In this document: positions 17,515-26,628 of the stretch, one piece after another
Layout of the letters: each line of letters starts with the position of its first letter
Position numbering within the stretch: position 1 is the stretch's first letter
Assembly (NCBI RefSeq): GCF_023983475.1
Contig: NZ_CP092712.1
Location: 1,426,001-1,490,000 of the forward strand
Origin: Aliivibrio fischeri ATCC 7744 = JCM 18803 = DSM 507
Lineage (GTDB): Bacteria; Pseudomonadota; Gammaproteobacteria; Enterobacterales; Vibrionaceae
Direction of reading: 5' to 3'
DNA length: 64,000 nt
The notes under the pieces: generated by a model
What the model was told of the DNA's origin: nothing
The model's input: only the letters and a program-made list of their open reading frames with translations
The model's database searches: none
Program-made: the position numbers and the translations under genes

Positions 17515-18699
17515 CTAGTTATGAAATAAAACGGTTGATACCATTAAATTACCGTGAGCATTTTCCCCACCAGTAAAGCGACCTTGTTCACCAAAAGTAA
17601 ATGGGCAAATATAAGGGGCTCCATGCATCGCCGTATTCACCGAATCACAAACATCTAACATAGAAGATTTAATGTGCATCATTGAACCTGCACAAAAAAT
17701 ATTAATACCACCAATCGGGACAAATTTCTCTTGTTTAAAATTCGTTGCAGAGTCAATAACTCGTTGAGGCCGCGATATAATTTGATCTTTTTCTCCATAC
17801 ATAACAAATACTTCTTCGCCCTCATATATATTAGCGAAGCATTCAATCCCTCCGTCATTCGTTATTTTAGTCGGATGTGCCAATTTGAAGTATGGAATAT
17901 CATACATATAGCCGGCAATACGTCCGAATGGGTATTGAGCCATATTTTCCAATAAATTAGTTCTTTTGTTTAACAAACAAGACATATTCGTCCACTCTTT
18001 ATAAACCTCTAGAGCAGGACGGTTATCTATTTCATAAATAGTTCGTTGGTCAGTTTTCGTGGCTATGCCAGAGACATTTGAAGGTGCATAACCAGAATGA
18101 AACGAGTAAGAAACTTTACAGGAAGGATAGAAAACAGAAATGGAAATACCACTTTTCACACAACCATCTTGAGTAAAGACACTCCATAAACCTTGGTTAT
18201 GATTGTCTGCGGCTGTACCTCCAATAAGTGGAACTGGAGAACCAAAGAAAGTATCAATAACTGAAATTATTTTTTCTTCATGGCCGGAAGTTGCATGTAA
18301 TAATACTAAAGAAGGTAATTCCCCTTCTCTACCACTATCTTTAATCGCTTCCTCTAGTAGGTGGATTGTTAATGACTCTATATCATAGTGAGAAACAAAC
18401 TGACTGATACTTGTCCCATAGCAACCTAAACCGGAATCGAAAATTCCCCATACTGCTATGGAGTGATCATCCGCAAACCCCTGATCGGTCATGATCCCTT
18501 GACAAGACGTACATCCATGAATTTTACTGGACGGAAACTGACTTTTTAGTGTCGAGATGATCGTTTCTTTATTATGTCTCTCAGTGAAATAACATAAAAT
18601 TAAATTTGGAGCAGATTGTTCAGTAGCCATATTTCGGATACAGTCATATACGGCATCATATGAATTGTTTTTTTGCGAAACACCACTAATTATCTTCAA
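17515..18699 (-). CDS. nosP: FIST-domain sensor, NosP-like
   Basis: 394 residues with a FIST N domain (~20-220; GCTSCQGIMT, VPLIGGTAADN) and a FIST C domain (~230-375; PFGRIAGYMYD, FTFGEQGRF). NosP proteins of this architecture bind heme and nitric oxide and modulate the kinase encoded next door. The start is a TTG at 18699, supported by GGAG 5 bases upstream; no good ATG lies near. The next gene, 10 bases away, is the hybrid kinase. The function follows from family plus context; heme binding itself cannot be read from sequence. Confidence 0.78.
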   Translation of the reverse strand: MKIISGVSQKNNSYDAVYDCIRNMATEQSAPNLILCYFTERHNKETIISTLKSQFPSSKIHGCTSCQGIMTDQGFADDHSIAVWGIFDSGLGCYGTSISQFVSHYDIESLTIHLLEEAIKDSGREGELPSLVLLHATSGHEEKIISVIDTFFGSPVPLIGGTAADNHNQGLWSVFTQDGCVKSGISISVFYPSCKVSYSFHSGYAPSNVSGIATKTDQRTIYEIDNRPALEVYKEWTNMSCLLNKRTNLLENMAQYPFGRIAGYMYDIPYFKLAHPTKITNDGGIECFANIYEGEEVFVMYGEKDQIISRPQRVIDSATNFKQEKFVPIGGINIFCAGSMMHIKSSMLDVCDSVNTAMHGAPYICPFTFGEQGRFTGGENAHGNLMVSTVLFHN

Positions 18700-18796
18700 A
18701 ATTGCTCCAAATAGTCATATTTATATGTATATTCTACATATTTATGTTCGAGCGATTGATTTTTGAACGTTATCTATTTAACCCTATGAAAAGAAA

Positions 18797-19252
18797 TTAT
18801 TTTTTTGCAGTAAATGTGATTTCTTCACTTTTTCCACCTGTTGCAATCACAACTAACCATTCCATTTCATTATGTTTACATTTAGGTACAAAGGTTGAAT
18901 AAGACGCTACACCATCGCTCTTTAATTCTTTTGTAAATTTCAATATGCCCATATTCATGTCGACACCTTTCGCTTGAAGGTTAAAGGCAAGATCTTCACC
19001 TTTAATGTTAACAATCATTTCGGCATTTTGTTGTATCGGTCTTGAAGCAACATCAATAATGATTTGATTATTATCAATATTAATCAAACATGCTTCTTCC
19101 GTTACATCACATATATTTGATAATTCACTGTCCGATGTTAAACCACTTTCAGGAACGTAGGTAATTGTTCTCCAAGTAAATGCGGCGATTAAGACAAATA
19201 ATAAGAAAATAAGTTGAAATAAACGGGGGCCTGTTAACTTTTCCACTGCCAT
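18797..19252 (-). CDS. Membrane-anchored protein next to ccoN, unknown function
   Basis: 151 residues. One N-terminal membrane helix (LFQLIFLLFVLIAAFTW, residues ~11-27) is followed by a periplasmic beta-rich domain with three Cys. I do not recognise a named family. A gene of this kind beside the cbb3 operon seems usual in Vibrio, which hints at a role near the oxidase or copper delivery, but this is only guilt by association. It is divergent from ccoN, with a 270-base shared upstream region. Confidence 0.7.
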   Translation of the reverse strand: MAVEKLTGPRLFQLIFLLFVLIAAFTWRTITYVPESGLTSDSELSNICDVTEEACLINIDNNQIIIDVASRPIQQNAEMIVNIKGEDLAFNLQAKGVDMNMGILKFTKELKSDGVASYSTFVPKCKHNEMEWLVVIATGGKSEEITFTAKK

Positions 19253-19455
19253 AGTTGTAAAAACCTTTGTTATCTAGTTCAAAAAAAGAGAAAAAATGTT
19301 GCTTAACCGTAAATTTAATGTGGCCACCAACTGTCATTCAATTTTTAAGTGAAGTATCATTGATGCCGAAAATGCCATTTTTGCATTAAAAAAGGATATT
19401 TCAAAATAAAAGAGTCACAAATTTAATTATTTAGAAATAGAATTTTGGATGGCAT

Positions 19456-19474
19456 TGCGAACATTTTGTTCGCA
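19456..19474 (+). promoter_or_regulatory. Inverted repeat in the ccoN leader
   Basis: TGCGAACA-TTT-TGTTCGCA: perfect 8-bp arms, 3-base spacer, ending 48 bases before the ccoN ATG. It could be an operator or an RNA hairpin. No T tract follows. Confidence 0.55.
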
Positions 19475-19522
19475 CTAAGGAAAGTAAAGTGTAGTTAATA
19501 ATAAAAGTGGAAGCATGCAATT

Positions 19523-20953
19523 ATGAGCCAAGTACAGCAGCATGAACAAAACTACAACTATACCGTTGTTCGTCAGTTCTCTTTAGTTACCATACTTTGG
19601 GGTATTGTTGGCATGGGTGTAGGTGTACTAATTGCCGCTCAGTTAGTTTGGCCGCAACTAAATTTCGACACACCATGGTTAACGTATAGCCGTTTGCGTC
19701 CTCTGCATACCAATGCAGTAATATTCGCATTCGGTACAAGTGCCCTGTTCGCAACATCTTATTATGTTGTGCAGAGAACTTGTCAAACACGTTTGTTTGG
19801 TGGTCCATTAGTTGCGTTCACCTTCTGGGGATGGCAAGCAATTATTCTAGCAGCAGCAATTACGTTGCCTCTAGGTATTACATCAGGTAAAGAATACGCA
19901 GAATTAGAATGGCCGATTGATATCGCTATTACACTAGTTTGGGTTGCGTATGCCATCGTCTTCTTTGGAACCTTGTTTAAGCGTAAAACATCTCATATTT
20001 ACGTAGCTAACTGGTTTTTTGGAGCCTTCATTTTAACCGTTGCTGTTCTTCATATTGTGAATAGCCTTGCGGTTCCTGTATCTCTAACAAAATCGTATTC
20101 AATGTACTCAGGTGCAGTAGATGCGATGGTTCAATGGTGGTACGGCCATAATGCGGTAGGTTTCCTTTTAACTGCTGGTTTCTTAGGCATGATGTATTAC
20201 TTCGTACCGAAACAAGCAGAGCGTCCAGTTTACTCTTACCGTTTATCTATTGTTCACTTCTGGGCATTAGTTTCTCTTTATATCTGGGCTGGTCCTCACC
20301 ACTTACATTACACTGCACTACCTGACTGGACTCAGTCACTTGGTATGGTGATGTCATTAGTTCTATTCGCACCATCATGGGGCGGTATGATTAATGGTAT
20401 TATGACGTTATCTGGTGCTTGGCATAAACTTCGTTATGACCCTATTTTGCGTTTCCTAATTGTTTCTTTGTCCTTCTATGGTATGTCGACATTTGAAGGC
20501 CCAATGATGGCAATTAAGTCTGTAAATGCCCTATCTCATTATACTGACTGGACAATTGGTCACGTACACTCTGGTGCTTTAGGTTGGGTTGCAATGGTTT
20601 CAATTGGTTCTTTATATCACTTAATTCCTAAGCTATTTGGTCAAGAGCGTATGTACTCTGTATCACTAATCAATGTTCACTTCTGGTTAGCGACAATTGG
20701 TACCGTTTTTTATATTGTGGCAATGTGGATTTCAGGTGTAATGCAAGGCTTAATGTGGCGTGCAGTAAATGCTGACGGTACATTAACGTACAGCTTTGTT
20801 GAATCATTAGAGGCGTCATACCCATTTTACTTCGTTCGCTTTATAGGTGGTTTAATCTTCTTATCAGGAATGTTCTTACTTGCATACAATACATATAAGA
20901 CCATTACTGCTCCGAAGAACAGCCTAAAAGCTATTCCACAGCCGGCACAATAA
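19523..20953 (+). CDS. ccoN: cbb3-type cytochrome c oxidase subunit I
   Basis: 476 residues, about 12 membrane helices. CcoN is the catalytic subunit that reduces O2 at a heme b3-CuB centre with high oxygen affinity. Metal ligands are visible: His in RPLHTNAV (low-spin heme), His in WWYGHNAVG and the pair in AGPHHLHY (CuB), and His in [10 protein letters not shown] (hemes). It starts the ccoNOQP operon, followed by ccoO after 12 bases. The leader carries an inverted repeat. Length and motifs are complete. Confidence 0.98.
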   Translation: MSQVQQHEQNYNYTVVRQFSLVTILWGIVGMGVGVLIAAQLVWPQLNFDTPWLTYSRLRPLHTNAVIFAFGTSALFATSYYVVQRTCQTRLFGGPLVAFTFWGWQAIILAAAITLPLGITSGKEYAELEWPIDIAITLVWVAYAIVFFGTLFKRKTSHIYVANWFFGAFILTVAVLHIVNSLAVPVSLTKSYSMYSGAVDAMVQWWYGHNAVGFLLTAGFLGMMYYFVPKQAERPVYSYRLSIVHFWALVSLYIWAGPHHLHYTALPDWTQSLGMVMSLVLFAPSWGGMINGIMTLSGAWHKLRYDPILRFLIVSLSFYGMSTFEGPMMAIKSVNALSHYTDWTIGHVHSGALGWVAMVSIGSLYHLIPKLFGQERMYSVSLINVHFWLATIGTVFYIVAMWISGVMQGLMWRAVNADGTLTYSFVESLEASYPFYFVRFIGGLIFLSGMFLLAYNTYKTITAPKNSLKAIPQPAQ

Positions 20954-20965
20954 GGAGACCATGTT

Positions 20966-21577
20966 ATGAGTTCTAATCGTCATGAAATCATAGAAAAAAA
21001 TGTTGGTCTTCTTGCGGTTCTTATCGTTGTTGCTATTAGTTTTGGTGCATTAGTTGAAATTACGCCTCTAATTTTCCAAAAACAAACAACGGAACCAGTA
21101 GAAAACCTACGTACTTATACTGCTCTTGAAATGGAAGGCCGTGATATCTATATCCGTGAAGGTTGTAATGTTTGTCATAGCCAGATGATTCGTCCATTCC
21201 GAGCTGAAACAGAACGTTACGGTCACTACTCAGTGGCTGGTGAAAGTGTTTGGGAGCATCCATTTTTATGGGGCTCTAAACGTACAGGTCCTGACTTAGC
21301 TCGTGTTGGTCAGCGTTACTCTGATGAGTGGCACCGTGTTCACCTTATCAACCCTCGTGATGTTGTTCCTGAATCAAATATGCCTGGCTTCCCTTGGTTG
21401 GAAGAAAACGTACTTGATGGTGAACTAACATCGAAGAAAATCGCCATTTTCCGTGATAATTTTGGTGTTCCATACACTGAAGAAGACGTGAAAAATGCTT
21501 CAGAAGAAGTAAAAGGCAAGACTGAAATGGATGCATTAATTGCATACCTTCAGTCTCTTGGACATGCAATGAAGTAA
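20966..21577 (+). CDS. ccoO: cbb3-type cytochrome c oxidase subunit II
   Basis: 203 residues, a membrane-anchored mono-heme cytochrome c. One N-terminal helix (near residues 13-33) precedes the heme motif CNVCH (near 68-72). The Met ligand is probably within [10 protein letters not shown]. It passes electrons to CcoN. Its SD-like AGGAG precedes the ATG. ccoQ follows after 10 bases. Confidence 0.97.
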   Translation: MSSNRHEIIEKNVGLLAVLIVVAISFGALVEITPLIFQKQTTEPVENLRTYTALEMEGRDIYIREGCNVCHSQMIRPFRAETERYGHYSVAGESVWEHPFLWGSKRTGPDLARVGQRYSDEWHRVHLINPRDVVPESNMPGFPWLEENVLDGELTSKKIAIFRDNFGVPYTEEDVKNASEEVKGKTEMDALIAYLQSLGHAMK

Positions 21578-21587
21578 GGAGGTCCCT

Positions 21588-21773
21588 ATGGACGCTGGTA
21601 CTATTCATGCAATTTGGACGGTCATACTGTTTTTAAGCATGGTAGGCATTATTTTCTGGGCATACAGTAAAAAACAAAAAGCACGCTTTGAAGAAGCGGC
21701 GAATTTAGTTTTTGCTGATGAAGAAGAAAATACTACTTCAAGCAACAAAACGACAGGAGTTGACAAACAATGA
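21588..21773 (+). CDS. ccoQ: cbb3-type oxidase subunit CcoQ
   Basis: 61 residues: one membrane helix (residues ~8-25, WTVILFLSMVGIIFWAY) and a charged cytoplasmic tail. CcoQ stabilises the cbb3 complex. AGGAGG lies before the start and the stop overlaps the ccoP start by 4 bases (ATGA), so translation is coupled. Confidence 0.93.
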   Translation: MDAGTIHAIWTVILFLSMVGIIFWAYSKKQKARFEEAANLVFADEEENTTSSNKTTGVDKQ

Positions 21774-22741
21774 GTACTTTTTGGAGTCTCTGGATAAGTG
21801 TCATTACCATTGGTACGTTGGTTGGTTGTGCTGTTTTACTTCGATTCTGTTTAAAAAATACAACAGGTATTGAAGAAGGCGAAGACATGGGCCATGAATA
21901 CGATGGCATTCGTGAGCTTAACAACCCGTTACCAAAATGGTGGTCTTATCTTTTTTGGGCAACGCTAATATTCTCGATTGTGTATTTAATCCTTTATCCG
22001 GGATTAGGTAACTTTAAAGGAGTATTAGGTTGGACAAGTTCGGATCAAACCGTTCGAACAATTGAAGAATCTCGCGCATCTATCGAGCGCTCTCATAAGG
22101 AGAAAACGCTGGATCAATTTGCACGAGAACTGGACGATGCAAATACGAACTTTGGTGAAACATTTTCAAAACTTGCATATAAACCAGGAACGTCTGATTT
22201 CCGTGAAATTACAGACATAGCTAATGATGATGAAGCACTAAAAGTTGGACAACGTCTATTTTTACAAAACTGCTCTCAGTGTCATGGTTCAGATGCGCGT
22301 GGCATGATTGGCTTCCCTAATCTAACTGATACAGCATGGTTATATGGCGGTGAACCACAAGCAATCAAAACGACTATTATGGAAGGTCGTATTGGTAACA
22401 TGCCTGCTTGGGGTGATGCTTTAGGTGCCGATGGTGTAAAAGAAGTTGTTTCTTATACGCTTAGCTTATCTGGTCGTAAAGTAAATGCTAAAGAAGCGGC
22501 AGCAGGAAAACAACGTTTTGTTGTCTGCGCAGCTTGTCACGGTACAGATGGTAAAGGTAACCCGGCATTAGGTGCTCCTGACCTTACTGATCAAGATTGG
22601 CAATTCGGTGATTCACGAGCTGCTGTAACTGAAACTGTGACTAATGGCCGTCAAGGTGTTATGCCTGCATGGAAAGACGTATTAGGTGAAGAAAAAGTAC
22701 AACTTCTATCTGCTTACGTTTGGAGTTTAAGCAACAAATAA
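21770..22741 (+). CDS. ccoP: cbb3-type cytochrome c oxidase subunit III, di-heme
   Basis: 323 residues. Two N-terminal membrane helices (residues ~5-27 and ~57-75) are followed by two cytochrome c domains with CSQCH (near 168) and CAACH (near 251). CcoP takes electrons from soluble cytochromes. The Met ligands are likely in NMPAWGD and VMPAWKD. A terminator 9 bases after the stop separates the structural subunits from the assembly genes. Confidence 0.97.
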   Translation: MSTFWSLWISVITIGTLVGCAVLLRFCLKNTTGIEEGEDMGHEYDGIRELNNPLPKWWSYLFWATLIFSIVYLILYPGLGNFKGVLGWTSSDQTVRTIEESRASIERSHKEKTLDQFARELDDANTNFGETFSKLAYKPGTSDFREITDIANDDEALKVGQRLFLQNCSQCHGSDARGMIGFPNLTDTAWLYGGEPQAIKTTIMEGRIGNMPAWGDALGADGVKEVVSYTLSLSGRKVNAKEAAAGKQRFVVCAACHGTDGKGNPALGAPDLTDQDWQFGDSRAAVTETVTNGRQGVMPAWKDVLGEEKVQLLSAYVWSLSNK

Positions 22742-22747
22742 TATAAT

Positions 22748-22781
22748 AAAAGCCTCTGTATCATCAGAGGCTTATTCTTTT
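22748..22781 (+). terminator. Intrinsic terminator between ccoP and ccoH
   Basis: Perfect 9-bp stem AAGCCTCTG/CAGAGGCTT with a 6-base loop and a T-rich tail. It may attenuate rather than stop transcription into ccoHIS. Confidence 0.78.
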
Positions 22782-22823
22782 CTTATTCGTTTTGAATAAG
22801 AGTCTTTTATAGGAATTATTACT

Positions 22824-23303
22824 ATGCCTCAACCTTGGTATAAGCAGTTCTGGCCTTGGTTTCTCATTATCCTTCCAGCCACTGTTGTTGTTGCCTGTAT
22901 TACAACGTTTGTCCTTTTTGTAGAGAATGATGTTGATCTTGTTGCTGAAGATTATTACAAAAAAGGAAAAGCGATTAATGTTGATCTTTCTAAGATTAAA
23001 GTCGCTCAAAACTTAGCTATTCACGCTCAAGTCCGTAATCTTGATAACGTTATTGAAATAAAGTTAGATAAAGGGAAGTTAGAACATAACCCTGCTATTA
23101 AGGCTATCTTTACTCATAGAACATTACCAAATCATGATTTCTCGCAGATCTTAACCTCTGATGCGAAAGGCATTTACCGCATTACATTAGAAGAACCTAT
23201 TACCGGTCCTTGGTTTATTGAATTACTACCACATGACAGTTCATGGATGGTTCAAGGCCGAACTAACTTCCCTAGCAAAGATTTTTTCCCTTTAGGTAAA
23301 TAA
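22824..23303 (+). CDS. ccoH: Cytochrome oxidase assembly protein CcoH (FixH)
   Basis: 159 residues. One membrane helix (residues ~12-33) follows WYKQFWPW, with a periplasmic FixH domain containing DYYKKGKAIN, the family's best conserved motif. CcoH is needed for stable cbb3 assembly. ccoI follows after 18 bases in the usual order. Confidence 0.93.
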   Translation: MPQPWYKQFWPWFLIILPATVVVACITTFVLFVENDVDLVAEDYYKKGKAINVDLSKIKVAQNLAIHAQVRNLDNVIEIKLDKGKLEHNPAIKAIFTHRTLPNHDFSQILTSDAKGIYRITLEEPITGPWFIELLPHDSSWMVQGRTNFPSKDFFPLGK

Positions 23304-23321
23304 TTAAAATAAGTAGACCAT

Positions 23322-25700
23322 ATGTCGAAGGAATGTTACCACTGCAATGAGCCTGTACCATCAGGCTCAAATTTTCATGTTGATATCTTAGGTGAAACTC
23401 GTGATATGTGTTGCCCAGGCTGTGAATCAGTAGCGCAAACTATCGTTGAAAATGGCCTGTCTTCTTATTATCAATATCGTACGGCTCCAGCAGACAAAGC
23501 TGATCTAATTCCTGAACAATTAAAAGCACTTACCCATTATGATCATGAAGAAATTCAAAAAGAGTTTGTAAGAACAAATGATAATTATCGTGAAGTGACA
23601 TTGTCACTTGATGGTGTATCTTGTGCAGCATGTGCATGGCTAATTGAAAAACAACTTTCAGCCGCTAAAGGCATTCATCAAATTAAAGTGAATACCTCAA
23701 CACATCGAGCGTTGCTTAGTTGGAATCCAGAAGAAACCGAGCTTAGCTCCCTACTTACTTTAATTCATCAGCTAGGCTATAAAGCAGCTCCTTTTGAAGC
23801 AGACAAACAAGAAGAAGAATATCATCGTTCGATGAAGCAATATTTATATCGTTTAGGTATTGCTGGATTAGCGACAATGCAGGTAATGATGCTTGCTGTT
23901 GCTCTTTATCTTGAAGTATTTGGTGATCTCGACGAAGAGTTCCGTAATTACTTACGCTACGTCAGTCTGGTTTTTGCAACGCCAGTAATGCTTTATTCCG
24001 CCTTACCATTTTACATGAATGCGTGGCGTAGCCTTAAAACACGAACATTAGGTATGGATGTCCCTGTTTCAATTGCTATGTTATTTGCTTATTTTGCAAG
24101 TGTCGTTGCAACCGTAACTGAAACGGGAGAAGTTTTCTTTGAATCTGTGGCGATGTTTACTTTCTTCTTATTACTTGGTCGTTTTCTTGAAATGCGCGCG
24201 AGAAGAAAAGCCGCTGCAATTACAGGTAACCTCCTTAAACTTATTCCAGTAATGGCAACGTTATCTTCAGGAAAGCGAGTTCCGGCTCGTACATTAGATA
24301 TCGACGATATTGTTGTTGTTCCACCAGGTGAGCACCTTCCAGCTGATGGTATTGTTATTTCAGGAACAAGCGCTATTGATGAATCCATGTTTACCGGTGA
24401 ATCAATGCCAATAGCAAAGAATGAATCCGATACAGTTTATGCAGGTACGATTAATGGTGATGGCAACCTAACCATCAAAGTTACCAAAACAAAAGCAGAC
24501 TCGCTCATCTCTAATATTGTGAAACTGCAAGATGAAGCGCAAATGTCCAAACCAAAAGTGGCAGAAATCGCCGATCTTGTTGCTCGCTATTTTGTTGCTG
24601 GAATATTGATAATCTCTGCATTTACTTGGTTCTATTGGCATGAAACAAAACCAGATGACGCCTTCTGGATTATGCTTTCAGTACTTGTTGCAACCTGTCC
24701 ATGTGCCCTTTCATTAGCCACTCCGACAGCCATAACCTGTTCCACATCACGCTTAGCTCAATTTGGACTGATGTTACGTAGAGGACATGTTCTAGAAACG
24801 TTATGTAAAGTAAATCGCCTAGTTATTGATAAAACAGGAACTTTAACCGAAGGTAACATTCGCTTAGTTAAGGTGAATACATTCACGAATACGACTGAAG
24901 AAGAATGCAAAGCGCTTGCTGCAGAACTCGAATCTTTTGCTAATCACCCAATTGCACAAGCATTTTCATCATTTAGAAAGCCTGAAACTACCTATTTTGA
25001 GCGTGTTGAAAATGTAATAGGCTCTGGACTCATTGGTTATCACAATAACAGTGAATGGAAAATTGGTCATAAAGCGTTTGCAGCTCCGTCAGCTCAAATT
25101 GCCGATGAAGATAACTATCAAGTTTGGCTATCTAAAGATAATCAAGTTGTAGCTGCATTCTCACTTGATGATCCAATAAGAAAAGAGAGTAAAGAGTTTA
25201 TTGATGCCTTGCATAAGTTAGGCATCAAAATAACTATGCTTACTGGAGACAGTAGCTCTGCAGTATCTAAAGTTGCTAATGAATTGGATATTGATACCGT
25301 CGTTTCTGGTGCTTCTCCGCAAGGAAAATTGGAATATCTCACCTCATTACCAAAGCATGAAATTAGCTTAATGGTTGGTGATGGAATAAATGATGCTCCG
25401 ACTCTGGCTGGCGCCCATTTATCCATAGCAATGGGATCTGGAACCGATGTTGCTAAAGCCTCTGCTGATATGATTCTACTTGGTGACCAATTAACTCGAT
25501 TAATTGATGCTCGAGAATTAGCAATGAAAACACGTAAAATTATTCGTGAGAACCTAGCTTGGGCTTTAGGTTACAATGCAATTATTCTACCACTTGCTGT
25601 TATGGGATTAGTTGCACCATATATTGCCGTTATCGGAATGTCTGGGAGCTCTATTATTGTAGTAACTAACTCATTGAGGTTATTAAAAGAAAATGGCTAG
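23322..25700 (+). CDS. ccoI: Copper-exporting P-type ATPase for cbb3 assembly
   Basis: 792 residues. The N-terminus has a Cys-rich zinc-finger-like segment (CYHCNEPV, CCPGCE) and a metal-binding HMA domain with GVSCAACAW. The P1B-ATPase core shows the intramembrane CPC (near residue 459), DKTGTLTEG (phosphorylated Asp near 503) and GDGINDAP. CcoI moves copper into the periplasm for the oxidase. A perfect matS site lies within the HMA coding part. ccoS overlaps its end by 8 bases. Confidence 0.95.
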   Translation: MSKECYHCNEPVPSGSNFHVDILGETRDMCCPGCESVAQTIVENGLSSYYQYRTAPADKADLIPEQLKALTHYDHEEIQKEFVRTNDNYREVTLSLDGVSCAACAWLIEKQLSAAKGIHQIKVNTSTHRALLSWNPEETELSSLLTLIHQLGYKAAPFEADKQEEEYHRSMKQYLYRLGIAGLATMQVMMLAVALYLEVFGDLDEEFRNYLRYVSLVFATPVMLYSALPFYMNAWRSLKTRTLGMDVPVSIAMLFAYFASVVATVTETGEVFFESVAMFTFFLLLGRFLEMRARRKAAAITGNLLKLIPVMATLSSGKRVPARTLDIDDIVVVPPGEHLPADGIVISGTSAIDESMFTGESMPIAKNESDTVYAGTINGDGNLTIKVTKTKADSLISNIVKLQDEAQMSKPKVAEIADLVARYFVAGILIISAFTWFYWHETKPDDAFWIMLSVLVATCPCALSLATPTAITCSTSRLAQFGLMLRRGHVLETLCKVNRLVIDKTGTLTEGNIRLVKVNTFTNTTEEECKALAAELESFANHPIAQAFSSFRKPETTYFERVENVIGSGLIGYHNNSEWKIGHKAFAAPSAQIADEDNYQVWLSKDNQVVAAFSLDDPIRKESKEFIDALHKLGIKITMLTGDSSSAVSKVANELDIDTVVSGASPQGKLEYLTSLPKHEISLMVGDGINDAPTLAGAHLSIAMGSGTDVAKASADMILLGDQLTRLIDARELAMKTRKIIRENLAWALGYNAIILPLAVMGLVAPYIAVIGMSGSSIIVVTNSLRLLKENG
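23595..23607. promoter_or_regulatory. Perfect matS site
   Basis: GTGACATTGTCAC fits the E. coli MatP consensus GTGACRNYGTCAC at every position. It lies inside ccoI. Confidence 0.8.
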
Positions 25701-25869
25701 TTTATATTTATTAATCCCTATCGCGATCATGTTAGTTTGCGTCGCTGTCGCTATTTTCATCTGGGCAGTAAAAAGCGATCAATTTGAAGATTTAGATAGA
25801 CAAGGTTCCGAAATCCTTTTTGATGAAGAGACGAAAGCCTCAGTAAAAGATAAAAAAAATGAACATTGA
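25693..25869 (+). CDS. ccoS: cbb3 oxidase maturation protein CcoS
   Basis: 58 residues. One membrane helix (residues ~4-26) is followed by the conserved FIWAVKSDQFEDLD motif, which defines CcoS. CcoS is required for heme and copper insertion into cbb3 oxidase. It overlaps ccoI by 8 bases and the next gene by 11 bases, so all three are translationally coupled. Confidence 0.92.
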   Translation: MASLYLLIPIAIMLVCVAVAIFIWAVKSDQFEDLDRQGSEILFDEETKASVKDKKNEH

Positions 25870-26533
25870 TTTTGTTGCTGCATTTTTTGTGGGCTTAATG
25901 GGAGCTGGCCACTGCATAGGTATGTGCGGTGGGATCTCTGCAGTAATTTCCATGAATGCGTCTACTAACCGCTTTCCTAAGTGGCAATTTATAGTTTGTT
26001 ACAATATTGGAAGACTCCTTTCTTACTCTATTTTTGGAGCAGTGATTGGTGGTGTTTTTGTATCGATAGCGAGTGCAAGTCAAAGTTATAGTGCTTTAGT
26101 TTATTTGCGTATATTTGCAGGCTTATTAATGTGTTTGCTTGCGCTTTATATTGCTAACTGGTGGAAAGGCTTAGTCTACATCGAACTATTAGGCAAAAAA
26201 TTATGGCAATACATCTCACCTCTTACTAAACCACTATTGCCTCTAAAAAGCCCATTTCATGCAGTTCCTTTCGGTTTTCTTTGGGGTTGGCTACCTTGCG
26301 GATTAGTTTATTCCACTCTAAGTTGGGCTGCAGTTTCTGGAAATGCCATTAATGGCTCACTATTAATGCTTTCATTCGGATTAGGAACTTTACCCGCAAT
26401 GTTACTTGTCGGTCTTGGCGCAGATGCACTAAAAAAATGGTTAAATCATGTTGTTACCAAAAATATTAGTGGATTGCTATTAATGGGCTATGGTTTACAA
26501 ACGATATATATTGCGCTAAATCAATTAAGTTAA
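25859..26533 (+). CDS. TauE/SafE-like (UreH-type) membrane protein at the cbb3 locus
   Basis: 224 residues, about six membrane helices. Motifs GAGHCIGMCGG (near residue 17) and WGWLPCGLVYS (near 140) pair Cys residues in helices, resembling the DsbD/UreH-like transporter superfamily. Its fixed place after ccoS in many proteobacteria suggests copper or redox traffic for the oxidase; this is inference. The generic label sulfite exporter is probably misleading. It overlaps ccoS by 11 bases. Confidence 0.8.
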   Translation: MNIDFVAAFFVGLMGAGHCIGMCGGISAVISMNASTNRFPKWQFIVCYNIGRLLSYSIFGAVIGGVFVSIASASQSYSALVYLRIFAGLLMCLLALYIANWWKGLVYIELLGKKLWQYISPLTKPLLPLKSPFHAVPFGFLWGWLPCGLVYSTLSWAAVSGNAINGSLLMLSFGLGTLPAMLLVGLGADALKKWLNHVVTKNISGLLLMGYGLQTIYIALNQLS

Positions 26534-26594
26534 TCGCAAATTTTTTGCATAGTCTTATTTTTATGCTACCACTTTAGTGCGACTTAGTTTAAAA

Positions 26595-26608
26595 TTGACC
26601 TATATCAA
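26595..26608 (+). promoter_or_regulatory. FNR box upstream of fnr
   Basis: TTGACCTATATCAA differs from TTGAT-N4-ATCAA at one base. It lies 20 bases before the chosen fnr start, so it would overlap the promoter and act as an autorepression site, as known in E. coli. Confidence 0.75.
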
Positions 26609-26628
26609 ATATAAGAGCATTGAATGAG

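Noticed and set aside
18812-18830. CRP site TGTGA-TTTCT-TCACT
   Set aside because: The spacer is 5 bases instead of 6 and the sequence lies within a coding region.
19355-19372. TTGAT near 19360 as an FNR box of ccoN
   Set aside because: Only one half-site matches; the second half (expected ATCAA) reads AAAAT.
21200-21211. matS-like GTTAC-G-GTCAC in ccoO
   Set aside because: The spacer between the arms is one base, not three.
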